Shown: piece after piece, positions 8,199 through 16,308 of the stretch | How positions within the stretch are numbered: the stretch's first letter is position 1 | Layout: every line of letters begins with the position of its first letter | Assembly (NCBI GenBank): GCA_030430535.1 | Contig: JAUIKY010000009.1 | Location: 30,466 to 94,465 of the forward strand | DNA: 64,000 nucleotides | Direction: 5' to 3' | DNA from: Bacteroidia bacterium | Lineage (GTDB): Bacteria > Bacteroidota > Bacteroidia > Flavobacteriales > Flavobacteriaceae | Made by a program: the position numbers and the translations under genes | The notes under the pieces: generated by a model | What the model was told of the DNA's origin: nothing | The model's input: the letters and a program-made list of their open reading frames with translations, nothing else | The model's database searches: none

Positions 8199-9538
8199 CT
8201 ATCGAACGTTAAGCGTTTAGCCGCTTTTTCTTTGCTAAACTTTGAATTTTGATACACCAAACTACCATTTAAAAAGGTATGTGTAATTCTCGATTTAAAG
8301 GTAGTACCTTCAAATGGTGACCATCCGCATTTATACAAAATATTGTCTTTATTTACTGTCCATGGGTTGTTTAAATCTACCATCACCAAATCGGCATAAT
8401 AACCCTCGCGGATGTAACCACGCTTTTCCACTTGGAATAAAATGGCTGGGTTGTGACACATTTTTTCAACCACTTTTTCCAAGGTTATTTTTCCGCGGTG
8501 GTACATTTCCAACATGGCCGGCAATGCATGTTGCACCAATGGCCCACCCGACGGCGCACTGGTATAAACGTTATTTTTCTCCTTTATAGTATGTGGCGCA
8601 TGGTCTGTAGCGATTACATCAATCCTATCATCTAAAAGCGCTTCCCATAATTGCTCGCGATCTTTGGCTGTTTTTACAGCCGGGTTCCATTTTATCAACA
8701 TACCTTTTTTCTCATAGTCTTCATCTGAAAACCACAAGTGATGAATACAAACTTCAGCAGTGATTTTTTTATCCTTTAGAGGGATTTTATTGCTGAACAA
8801 TTCTGTTTCCTTTCCTGTTGAAAGATGGAAAATATGCAGACGCGCCCCTGTTTTTTTGGCGAGCTCAATGGCTTTTGAAGACGATAGATAACAGGCCTCT
8901 TCACTTCTAATTTTAGGGTGATATTTAATCGGAATATCATCACCGTACTTATCGTGATATTTTTTAAAATTGCTCTTTATAGTACCTTCATCCTCGCAAT
9001 GCACCGAAATAACCATGTCGGTACTTTTGAAAATCTTTTCCAAAACTTCCGGATCATCAACCAACATATTTCCGGTTGAAGACCCCAAAAACAATTTTAA
9101 CCCGGCCACTTGGCCAGACTCCAATTTTAAAATTTCCTCTAAATTATCATTGGTACCGCCAAACATAAAAGAGTAATTGGCCGACGATGTTTTTGAAGCT
9201 ATCTTAAACTTTTCCTCCAATTTTTCTATGGTAGTGGTTTGCGGATTGGTATTGGGCATTTCTATAAACGATGTGATACCACCCGCAATGGCCGCTTTAC
9301 TTTCGGTTTCAATATTGGCTTTTTGCGTTAGCCCCGGCTCCCTAAAATGCACTTGGTCATCAATAGCACCAGGCAAAATGTATTTACCTTCGGCGTCTAC
9401 GACATTCACATCGGCCGATTTCGGACTAATCGATTCGGCTATGCGCTTTATAAATTCGCCCTCAATTAAAATATCGCCACTAAAAACAGTGCCTTCGTTT
9501 ACAATATTGGCATTTTTTATTAAAGTAGTTTTTTTCAT
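8195..9538 (-). CDS. pyrC: Dihydroorotase-family amidohydrolase
   Basis: A 447-residue cyclic amidohydrolase, by context and motif a class I dihydroorotase, which closes carbamoyl-aspartate to dihydroorotate in pyrimidine synthesis. The metal-site entry is GAIDDQVHFREPG. Here the first histidine of the usual HxH pair is Gln62 while His64 is kept. Lys148 in GLKLFLGSS fits the position of the carboxylated lysine. SVHCEDEG, LHIFHLST and DVIATDHAPH supply further metal and substrate residues. It lies four bases after the GT2 gene and overlaps the DUF4296 gene by ATGA. The Gln is, as far as I recall, usual in Bacteroidota enzymes, so activity is expected. Confidence 0.92.
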   Translation of the reverse strand: MKKTTLIKNANIVNEGTVFSGDILIEGEFIKRIAESISPKSADVNVVDAEGKYILPGAIDDQVHFREPGLTQKANIETESKAAIAGGITSFIEMPNTNPQTTTIEKLEEKFKIASKTSSANYSFMFGGTNDNLEEILKLESGQVAGLKLFLGSSTGNMLVDDPEVLEKIFKSTDMVISVHCEDEGTIKSNFKKYHDKYGDDIPIKYHPKIRSEEACYLSSSKAIELAKKTGARLHIFHLSTGKETELFSNKIPLKDKKITAEVCIHHLWFSDEDYEKKGMLIKWNPAVKTAKDREQLWEALLDDRIDVIATDHAPHTIKEKNNVYTSAPSGGPLVQHALPAMLEMYHRGKITLEKVVEKMCHNPAILFQVEKRGYIREGYYADLVMVDLNNPWTVNKDNILYKCGWSPFEGTTFKSRITHTFLNGSLVYQNSKFSKEKAAKRLTFDR

Positions 9539-9542
9539 CTGC

Positions 9543-10265
9543 TTATTTTTTAAAAATACTTTTCAGTTTCATTGAAATCACACCAAAGATGGCTTCGGAA
9601 ATAATTCCGGAACTCAACTTCGATTCGCCTTTGGTTCTATCGGTAAAAATAACGGGCACCTCAACAATTTTAAAGTTTTTAATATACGCTTTAAATTTCA
9701 TTTCAATTTGAAAGGCATAACCAATAAATTTTACTTTGTTAAGATTGATGCTTTCCAAAACATGCCTTTTATAGCACACAAAACCTGCCGTAGCATCGTG
9801 TATTTTCATGCCGGTAATGAGACGCACATATTTTGATGCAAAATACGACATAAGCACCCGTGCCATAGGCCAATTCACCACATTAACACCCTTAACATAT
9901 CTAGAACCAATAGCCATGTCGGCACCTTCGGCTTTACAAGCTTCGTACAATCTTAAGATGTCGTTAGGGTTATGCGAAAAGTCGGCATCCATTTCAAAAA
10001 TATAGCTGTACGCCCGTTCTAAACTCCACTTAAAACCATGGATATACGCCGTGCCCAAACCTGATTTTTCCTTTCTGGATTCTAAAAACAAACGGCTAGG
10101 AAACTCTTTTTGAAGCGATTTCACCTTTAGGCCCGTTAAATCTGGAGAATTATCGTCAACTATCAACACATCGATGTTTTCTGCCTGCGAAAATACAGCC
10201 CTGATAATAGCTTCAATATTATCAATCTCGTTATATGTTGGAATAATTACAACAATTTCGGTCAT
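9543..10265 (-). CDS. Polyprenol monophosphomannose synthase-like glycosyltransferase (GT2)
   Basis: A 240-residue soluble GT2 enzyme of the DPM1 type, which transfers mannose (or another sugar) from a nucleotide sugar to polyprenyl phosphate. It begins VVIIPTYNEIDNIEAIIR, then VLIVDDNSPDLTG (nucleotide-binding DD), and the metal-binding MDADFSHNP (DxD) with GSRYVKGVNVVNWP downstream. No C-terminal membrane domain is present, as in the short bacterial forms. It is first in the operon with dihydroorotase and DUF4296, and its promoter box is at 10301. Confidence 0.92.
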   Translation of the reverse strand: MTEIVVIIPTYNEIDNIEAIIRAVFSQAENIDVLIVDDNSPDLTGLKVKSLQKEFPSRLFLESRKEKSGLGTAYIHGFKWSLERAYSYIFEMDADFSHNPNDILRLYEACKAEGADMAIGSRYVKGVNVVNWPMARVLMSYFASKYVRLITGMKIHDATAGFVCYKRHVLESINLNKVKFIGYAFQIEMKFKAYIKNFKIVEVPVIFTDRTKGESKLSSGIISEAIFGVISMKLKSIFKK

Positions 10266-10300
10266 AATTCGGTTTTAAAAAAACTATAAAAGGTTTTCCG

Positions 10301-10308
10301 CAAATGTA
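10301..10308 (-). promoter_or_regulatory. -7 box for the GT2-dihydroorotase-DUF4296 operon
   Basis: The minus strand reads TACATTTG, an exact TAnnTTTG, 35 bases upstream of the GT2 ATG. No convincing -33 TTTG is seen. Confidence 0.45.
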
Positions 10309-10385
10309 CATTAATCAGCCTTTATTTTTTCTAAATATTACCTAATTATCCATAACGATTTTAAAAAATATAATAATTTTACGGC

Positions 10386-11033
10386 ATGTTACGCCATATA
10401 GTTTCAAACGAATTATTTACCATACTCATGGTTATTGGGCTGGTACTCATTGCTGCAGCTAAGTTGGCGGCCCCAAAACGGTTTGATGACTTCGTTTTGG
10501 TTTTGGGCAACGACAAATACCTTAAAATTTACTCGCGCGAGCAAAAATTCTTCGATAAATTCGATGCCCTGCTCTTTACCAATTTGGTCATTTCGGTTTT
10601 GGTTTTTTGTTTCATTGCCCTCCGGCACACAAGGGAGCAGTACCAACTTTCAATGGATGATATGTTTAAATTATGGGTCGCCATTGCCGTTTTTATTTTG
10701 ATCAAAGTACTTGCCGAGCGCCTTATTGGAAGCCTTTTTGAAATCGACAAATTGATTGACCAGTACATTTTTCATAAGATAAGTTTTAAAAACTACTTAG
10801 GGCTTATTTTAGTTCCCATAAACGCACTGCTTCTTTTTAGTTTTACCCCAAACGCTAACTTAATTTACGGCATTGTTATCTTATTGTTAATTCTAAATGT
10901 TGTAGGATTAATAAGTTCTTTTAAAGAGCATCAAAGTTTAATAAAACACAACATATTTTATTTTATTTTATATCTTTGCGCTCTCGAAATTGCGCCTTAT
11001 GTAATTTTATATAAGGTGTTTATCGATAAATAA
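10386..11033 (+). CDS. DUF4271 integral membrane protein
   Basis: A 215-residue membrane protein with about six hydrophobic segments: near residues 10-27, 62-82, 95-113, 138-155, 158-177 and 190-210. The conserved cytoplasmic stretch YLKIYSREQKFFDKFD between the first two segments identifies DUF4271, a Bacteroidota family of unknown function. It lies 20 bases before hemD on the same strand, an arrangement widely kept in this phylum. A strong -7 box inside its last codons suggests hemD can also be transcribed separately. Confidence 0.85.
   Translation: MLRHIVSNELFTILMVIGLVLIAAAKLAAPKRFDDFVLVLGNDKYLKIYSREQKFFDKFDALLFTNLVISVLVFCFIALRHTREQYQLSMDDMFKLWVAIAVFILIKVLAERLIGSLFEIDKLIDQYIFHKISFKNYLGLILVPINALLLFSFTPNANLIYGIVILLLILNVVGLISSFKEHQSLIKHNIFYFILYLCALEIAPYVILYKVFIDK
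10971..10978 (+). promoter_or_regulatory. Internal -7 box before hemD
   Basis: TATCTTTG lies inside the 3' end of the DUF4271 gene, 75 bases before the hemD ATG. It is identical over eight bases to the box before atpD and, on the other strand, those of tyrS and panD. It may give hemD its own transcript. Confidence 0.45.
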
Positions 11034-11053
11034 AAGAAAAACTGCCCGCGCTT

Positions 11054-11803
11054 ATGAAAGTGAAAACAATTTTAGTGTCTCAGCCAGAACCAAAAGTTGA
11101 GAATTCGCCATATTTCGATTTACAGGAAAAACAACGCGTAAAAATTGATTTCAGACCATTTATCCACGTTGAAGGTGTACCCGCTAAAGAAGTTAGACAA
11201 CAAAAGGTAGATTTAAGCAAATACACGGCGATTATACTTACCAGTAGAAACGCTGTTGATCATTTTTTTAGAGTTGCAAAAGAAATGCGCTTTAAGGTAC
11301 CAGATACATTGAAGTACTTCTGCCAGTCTGAAGCTGTCGCCTACTACCTTCAAAAATATGTGGTATACAGAAAACGTAAAATTTATGTGGGCAAACGCAC
11401 ATTCGCCGAACTTTCGCCTTTAATTAAAAAATACAAAGACGAAAAGTTCCTTTTACCAAATACCGATAAAGTAAAGCCCGAAGTTCCCAATACTTTGGAT
11501 GCGCTTGGTGTAGATTGGAAACAAGCCACTTTTTACAAAACGGTGGTTAGTGATTTATCTGATTTGGAAAATGTGACTTACGATGTTTTGGTATTCTTCA
11601 GCCCTTCAGGAATTGAATCGTTGTTTCAAAACTTCCCAGATTTCAAACAAAATAACACCCGAATCGCCGTATTTGGAAACACTACCATAAAAGCCGTTGA
11701 AGAAAAGGGATTGCGTGTAGACATTGCCGCACCAACACCCGAAACCCCTTCTATGACCATGGCTTTGGAAAAATACATTGAAAAGGTTAACAAAGGAAAA
11801 TAA
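11054..11803 (+). CDS. hemD: Uroporphyrinogen-III synthase
   Basis: A 249-residue protein of the HemD fold that inverts ring D and cyclises hydroxymethylbilane in heme and siroheme synthesis. It opens with TILVSQPEPKVENSPYFDL, and has the domain-1 motif AIILTSRNAVDHFFRVA, the hinge, and the domain-2 stretch DVLVFFSPSGIESLFQNFP with IAVFGNTTIKAVEEKG, all typical of the family. HemD sequences diverge strongly, so identification rests on these spaced motifs plus the DUF4271 neighbour. It ends before a bidirectional terminator shared with pckA. Confidence 0.87.
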   Translation: MKVKTILVSQPEPKVENSPYFDLQEKQRVKIDFRPFIHVEGVPAKEVRQQKVDLSKYTAIILTSRNAVDHFFRVAKEMRFKVPDTLKYFCQSEAVAYYLQKYVVYRKRKIYVGKRTFAELSPLIKKYKDEKFLLPNTDKVKPEVPNTLDALGVDWKQATFYKTVVSDLSDLENVTYDVLVFFSPSGIESLFQNFPDFKQNNTRIAVFGNTTIKAVEEKGLRVDIAAPTPETPSMTMALEKYIEKVNKGK

Positions 11804-11820
11804 ACCTTAATAATCATATA

Positions 11821-11860
11821 AAAAAGAGGGTTGACTTTAACTTTAGTCATCCCTTTTTTA
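11821..11860. terminator. Terminator between hemD and pckA
   Basis: GGGTTGACT (11828-11836) pairs with AGTCATCCC (11845-11853) with one mismatch. The stem is flanked by A5 on the left and T7 on the right, so it can act in both directions between the convergent genes. Confidence 0.75.
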
Positions 11861-11896
11861 TTTGGCGCATATATATTACGCCCTTTTCTTTCCTGC

Positions 11897-13513
11897 TTAA
11901 AACGCATAGCGCTGTGGACCGCCACGCCGGATTTCCTCACTACAGTGGGCTTCAAATTTTTTAAAATTGTTCCTAAAGGCATTGGTTAATTTGAATGCGG
12001 TTGTATAATAAGCTTCATCATCGTTCCAAGTGGCTCTCGGGCTCAACACACTGGTTGGTACACCCGGACAACTTCGAGGCTGGGCTACTCCAAACACCGA
12101 ATGGATGTGGTAATCGTCGTAATTATAAAGTCCTAAATCGCCATTTAAAACGGCGTTTATCATCGCTCGGGTGTATTTGAGTTCCATACGTTTACCTATA
12201 CCATAAGGCCCGCCAGTCCAACCGGTATTGACCAACCAAACATTTACACCAGCATCAATCATTTTTTTGCTCAACATTTCGGCATATTTCGAGGGGTGCA
12301 AAGGCATAAAAGGCGCACCAAAACAGGCCGAAAATGACGGCACTGGTTCCACTACACCAGCCTCGGTTCCAGCTACTTTTGCCGTATAGCCCGAAATAAA
12401 ATGATAGGCTGCCTGGCTAGGTGTTAATTTTGAAATGGGCGGAATAACTCCAAAAGCATCAGCTGTTAAGAAAAATATATTCTTCGGGTTTTTCCCTATG
12501 GAAGGAATCTTAATATTTTCAATATGGTGGATGGGGTAACTTACTCTCGTGTTTTGGGTGATGGACGTATCTGCAAAATCTACATGGCCATCTTTATCCA
12601 AAATCACGTTTTCAAGAATAGCCCCTTTTTTTATGGCATCATAAATTTCGGGCTCGTTATCTCTCGAGAGATTGATGACTTTGGCATAACATCCGCCTTC
12701 AAAATTGAATACCGAATTTTCGGAAGTCCACCCGTGTTCGTCGTCACCAATCAAACTGCGGTTGGGGTCGGTTGAAAGTGTGGTTTTCCCCGTACCAGAA
12801 AGTCCGAAAAAAATAGCCGTGTCACCAGCCTTGCCTACATTGGCACTACAGTGCATGGGCAAAGTGTTTTTTTCTACCGGAAGAATAAAATTCAAGGCCG
12901 AAAAGATACCCTTTTTAATCTCTCCCGTGTAACCCGTTCCGCCAATAAGTGCAATTTTTTTGGTAAAATTCAGAATCGCAAAATTATGCTGACGTGTACC
13001 ATCTTCATCTGGATTGGCTCTGAAACCCGGCGCGTTTACCACCGTCCATTCCGGATCAAAACGCTTGATATCTTCTTCAACAGGGCGCAAAAACATATTG
13101 TAGGCAAAGAGATTGCTCCATGGGTATTCGTTAATCACACGAATATTCATTTTATAATTTTCATCTGCGCAAGCATAACAGTCGCGTACAAAAATTTCTT
13201 TGTTCGATAAATAATCGGTTACTTTTCTGTAAAGCGCATCAAAAGCATCGCTATCAAACGGAATATTAATGTTTCCCCACCAAATTTTATTTTCGGTTAT
13301 TTTATCTTTTACAATAAACCTGTCCTGTGGAGAACGCCCCGTAAACTCGCCCGTATTCACGGCCAACGCCCCAGAGGAAGCCTCTACACCTTGCCCCTTT
13401 TCTATAGTGATTTTATGCAACTCTTCGGGCTGTAATTGATATTTTACCGTTGCATTTTTAATACCGTACTCGTCTAATGAAACCGTTCGTTTTACCTGGG
13501 CTTTTTTTTCCAT
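11897..13513 (-). CDS. pckA: Phosphoenolpyruvate carboxykinase (ATP)
   Basis: A 538-residue cytosolic enzyme that turns oxaloacetate and ATP into phosphoenolpyruvate in gluconeogenesis. Length is normal for the ATP-dependent form. The kinase-1a P-loop is FGLSGTGKTTLSTD and the kinase-2 metal site is LIGDDEHGW. The early substrate-binding part is TGEFTGRSPQDRF, and the late conserved part is NTGWTGGPYGIGKRM. It stands alone; the start ATG (13511-13513) fits the family N-terminus. Confidence 0.98.
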   Translation of the reverse strand: MEKKAQVKRTVSLDEYGIKNATVKYQLQPEELHKITIEKGQGVEASSGALAVNTGEFTGRSPQDRFIVKDKITENKIWWGNINIPFDSDAFDALYRKVTDYLSNKEIFVRDCYACADENYKMNIRVINEYPWSNLFAYNMFLRPVEEDIKRFDPEWTVVNAPGFRANPDEDGTRQHNFAILNFTKKIALIGGTGYTGEIKKGIFSALNFILPVEKNTLPMHCSANVGKAGDTAIFFGLSGTGKTTLSTDPNRSLIGDDEHGWTSENSVFNFEGGCYAKVINLSRDNEPEIYDAIKKGAILENVILDKDGHVDFADTSITQNTRVSYPIHHIENIKIPSIGKNPKNIFFLTADAFGVIPPISKLTPSQAAYHFISGYTAKVAGTEAGVVEPVPSFSACFGAPFMPLHPSKYAEMLSKKMIDAGVNVWLVNTGWTGGPYGIGKRMELKYTRAMINAVLNGDLGLYNYDDYHIHSVFGVAQPRSCPGVPTSVLSPRATWNDDEAYYTTAFKLTNAFRNNFKKFEAHCSEEIRRGGPQRYAF

Positions 13514-13571
13514 AGTATTGCAGATTATTTTCCGTTAAGTTAATTATAATGTTTCTAATTATTGATATCTA

Positions 13572-13967
13572 TTAGCTATTTTCGGGTTTCATCTTAATGA
13601 AGTTAACCAGCAAAACTACCCAAGCCGATATTAAAAGGAGTCCACCAATAGGCGTAACAAAACCAATGGTTTTAAAGTTGAAAGTTGTTAGAACGTTGGT
13701 TGACAGTAAATAAATAGATCCTGAAAACAAAACAATGCCTAGAACCACCAAGTAAGTCAGTATTTTTTTAGCTTTTTCTGATATATTCGGAATGACCCCT
13801 AAAAACAGTAAAAACAAGGCATGGTACATTTGGTACCTAACGCCGATTTCAAAACTGTTTTGCGATTCAACAGAAATCATTTCCTTTAATGCATGGGCAC
13901 CAAAAGCACCAAAAATGATACTCAAGGCACCTAAAACAGAAGCTGTAATTAAAACTCTTTTATTCAT
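13572..13967 (-). CDS. DUF423 small membrane protein
   Basis: A 131-residue protein with four hydrophobic helices (about 5-25, 48-63, 73-92, 101-123). The signature AIFGAFGAHALK appears here as IIFGAFGAHALKEM after the first helix, followed by FEIGVRYQMYHALFLL and the GSIYLL segment. This matches the DUF423/YgdD family of unknown function in the inner membrane. Transcribed alone between pckA and the divergent saccharopine dehydrogenase-like gene. Confidence 0.9.
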   Translation of the reverse strand: MNKRVLITASVLGALSIIFGAFGAHALKEMISVESQNSFEIGVRYQMYHALFLLFLGVIPNISEKAKKILTYLVVLGIVLFSGSIYLLSTNVLTTFNFKTIGFVTPIGGLLLISAWVVLLVNFIKMKPENS

Positions 13968-14077
13968 TATTATAAATAATTCTCAACAATTCCTTTTATT
14001 GACTATTAATTTCGTAAAAATAAATATTATTTTAGCACTTAACTAAAATAAATTGAATTTTATTAAAGCGTTTGGCT

Positions 14078-15442
14078 ATGCGACAAGTTTTGGTAATTGG
14101 TTCGGGAAAATCGACTTCATATTTATTAAAATACTTATTGGATAAATCGGAAGAGGAGCAACTTCTTGTTACGGTTGCCGATTTAAACGTTAAGCACGCC
14201 CAATCCCTTGTTGCCCAGCATAACCGTGCCAAAACGATGGTTTTGGATGTTTTTAATGAAACCGACAGAACAAAAGCTATAAAACAGGCAGACATTGTTA
14301 TTTCGATGCTTCCGGCGCAATTCCATATTGAAGTAGCCAAAGACTGCATCCGTTTTGAGAAAAATATGGTCACCGCATCATACATCAGCCCCGAAATGCA
14401 AGCTTTGGATGATGAAGCCAAAAATAAAGGTCTCGTTTTTATGAACGAAATTGGCGTAGATCCGGGCATTGACCACATGAGTGCCATGCAGGTTATTGAC
14501 CGCATTCGAAATAAAGGCGGAAAAATGATTTTATTTGAATCGTTTACTGGCGGGCTGATTGCTCCCGAAAGCGACAACAACCTCTGGAACTACAAATTCA
14601 CCTGGAATCCCAGAAACGTTGTTATTGCGGGGCAAGGCGGGGTTGCCAAATTTTTACAGGAAGGCACCTATAAATATATTCCGTACCACCGATTGTTCCG
14701 CCGCACCGAGTTTTTGGACGTTGAAGGCTTTGGCCGATTTGAAGCCTACGCTAACCGCGATTCCTTAAAATACCAAACGGTTTACGGACTGGAAAACGTA
14801 AAAACTTTGTATCGTGGCACCATGCGCCGTGTGGGCTTTAGCCGGGCCTGGAACATTTTTGTGGCCTTGGGCATGACTTACGACAGCTACACCATTGAAG
14901 ACAGTGAGCACATGAGTTATCGAGATTTTGTGAATGCCTTTTTGCCCTACAGTCCTTCCGATTCTGTGGAACTGAAACTACGCCATCAATTAAAAATAGA
15001 ACAAGACGATGTGGTTTGGGACAAACTGTTGGAACTCGACATCTTCAACCCCAACAAACGGGTGGACTTGAAAAATGCCACCCCAGCACAAATCCTTCAA
15101 AAAATATTGGAAGAAAAATGGACACTTCTGCCAAACGACAAAGACATGATTGTAATGTACCATAAATTTGGCTATGAATTGAATGGCAAAAATCACCAAA
15201 TAGATGCCAACATGGTCGTTCTGGGCGAAAACCAAACCTACACCGCCATGGCCAAAACTGTTGGATTGCCCGTTGCTATGGCCACCATCGCAATTTTGAA
15301 CGGCAAAATAAAATTACCCGGCGTACAACGCCCCATCAACAAAGAAGTTTACCAGCCTATTTTGGCAGAACTGCAAAACCACGGAATTGCTTTTAATGAA
15401 AAAGAAGTGCCTTATTTTGGGTATAATCCGTTGCATCAATAA
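14078..15442 (+). CDS. Saccharopine dehydrogenase family protein
   Basis: A 454-residue oxidoreductase from ATG 14078. A TTG two codons upstream is also possible but the ATG fits the family start MRQVLVIGSGKSTSYLL. The glycine-rich NAD(P) loop is at residues 6-11, and DIVISMLPAQFH and EIGVDPGIDHMSAMQ are hallmark family stretches. The family covers lysine metabolism enzymes (saccharopine reductase/dehydrogenase) and uncharacterised relatives. The Lrp-type regulator 82 bases downstream supports an amino-acid role. Whether it acts in lysine breakdown or synthesis is not readable here. Confidence 0.9.
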   Translation: MRQVLVIGSGKSTSYLLKYLLDKSEEEQLLVTVADLNVKHAQSLVAQHNRAKTMVLDVFNETDRTKAIKQADIVISMLPAQFHIEVAKDCIRFEKNMVTASYISPEMQALDDEAKNKGLVFMNEIGVDPGIDHMSAMQVIDRIRNKGGKMILFESFTGGLIAPESDNNLWNYKFTWNPRNVVIAGQGGVAKFLQEGTYKYIPYHRLFRRTEFLDVEGFGRFEAYANRDSLKYQTVYGLENVKTLYRGTMRRVGFSRAWNIFVALGMTYDSYTIEDSEHMSYRDFVNAFLPYSPSDSVELKLRHQLKIEQDDVVWDKLLELDIFNPNKRVDLKNATPAQILQKILEEKWTLLPNDKDMIVMYHKFGYELNGKNHQIDANMVVLGENQTYTAMAKTVGLPVAMATIAILNGKIKLPGVQRPINKEVYQPILAELQNHGIAFNEKEVPYFGYNPLHQ

Positions 15443-15524
15443 TTACATTACCATAAGGTTTGAGATACGCATTTCAAATTAAAACCAAATCACTATTTTT
15501 ATGTTTTAGATTGAAAGAACAACC

Positions 15525-15995
15525 ATGGCAAATAAGCAAAAAACCATTACCATTGATGGTATCGACAAAAAAATACTCCGCGCCCTAATGCAAGATGCCC
15601 GAACCCCTATTTTGGAAATTGCCCGCAATGTGGGCATATCGGGAGCGGCCATTCACCAACGCTTACGGAAACTGGAAAAGGCGAAACTCATTTCGGGGTC
15701 TAAATTTATTATCAACCCCGAAGTTTTGGGGTATTCCACCATGGCTTTCATAGGCATTTATCTAGACAAAACGGCCATTACCACCGATGTAGTCCGTGCC
15801 CTAAAACGCATTCCCGAAGTTTTGGAATGCCACTACACCACGGGGCATTACAGCTTATTTATAAAGCTGCTCAGTTTAAACAACACGCATTTGATGCATT
15901 TGCTGCACGAAAAAATTCAAAATATTTCTGGAGTGCAACGCACCGAATCACTTATTTCTTTGAATCAAGTGATTGATAGGCAGGTACATATTTAA
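15525..15995 (+). CDS. Lrp/AsnC family transcriptional regulator
   Basis: A 156-residue regulator. The N-terminal helix-turn-helix domain (about 12-60) reads IDKKILRALMQDARTPILEI and VGISGAAIHQRLRKLEKAKLI. The RAM effector-binding domain follows (about 75-152), with AFIGIYLDK, VLECHYTTGHYSLFIKL and the final VQRTESLISL. Such proteins sense amino acids and form octamers on DNA. It probably controls the preceding saccharopine dehydrogenase-like gene, itself, or both; no operator could be picked out by eye. Confidence 0.95.
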   Translation: MANKQKTITIDGIDKKILRALMQDARTPILEIARNVGISGAAIHQRLRKLEKAKLISGSKFIINPEVLGYSTMAFIGIYLDKTAITTDVVRALKRIPEVLECHYTTGHYSLFIKLLSLNNTHLMHLLHEKIQNISGVQRTESLISLNQVIDRQVHI

Positions 15996-16063
15996 CGTAA
16001 CAGGGCAAACTCGATATTTAAACAACAAAATACCAGGCTTGTATCAGCTTTTTAAACGAAAAT

Positions 16064-16169
16064 TGTCATTCCGAACCTTTCGGCTTCGCTCAAGACAGGC
16101 TTAGTACGAGAAGGAATCTCATAATTATGGGATTTCTCGTCGGTCGTCCCTCCCTCTGTCGAAATGACA
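16064..16169. repeat. REP-like palindromic element, copy 1
   Basis: Bounded by TGTCATT and its reverse complement AATGACA. It contains GAATCTCATAATTATGGGAT and TCTGTCGAAATGACA. A second copy with the same ends and core lies at 46662-46742. This copy has about 25 extra bases (cctttcggcttcgctcaag and following) in its left arm. It is intergenic, placed 3' of two convergent genes. Confidence 0.7.
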
Positions 16170-16214
16170 AAGTCCTATTGAATCGCAAGGTTTAAACCCT
16201 CATTTAAAAACAGA

Positions 16215-16240
16215 AAACCCGAGCGTTGCTACTCGGGTTT
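16215..16240. terminator. Terminator between the Lrp regulator and glyS
   Basis: AAACCCGAG (16215-16223) and CTCGGGTTT (16232-16240) form a perfect 9-bp stem with an 8-base loop and T-rich DNA after it. It can serve either convergent gene. Confidence 0.8.
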
Positions 16241-16254
16241 GTTTTATTTATGAG

Positions 16255-16300
16255 ATGCTGAATCAAGGCTTCGACTGCGCTCAGCCGGACAGTTCAGCAT
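16255..16300. repeat. REP-like palindrome with ATGCTGAA ends
   Basis: ATGCTGAA at 16255-16262 and TTCAGCAT at 16293-16300 are inverted copies enclosing TTCGACTGCGCTCAGCC. The motif GAGATGCTGAATCAAG recurs, slightly changed, on the minus strand between atpD and atpC (61199-61230). Confidence 0.6.
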
Positions 16301-16308
16301 GACGATGA

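Larger units (their letters stand above)
15996..16308. other. 313-base gene-free stretch with two REP-like palindromes and a terminator
   Basis: This gap between the convergent Lrp and glyS genes contains no supportable open frame. It holds a 106-base REP-like element (16064-16169), a terminator (16215-16240) and a second 46-base REP-like palindrome (16255-16300), each listed separately. Confidence 0.7.
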
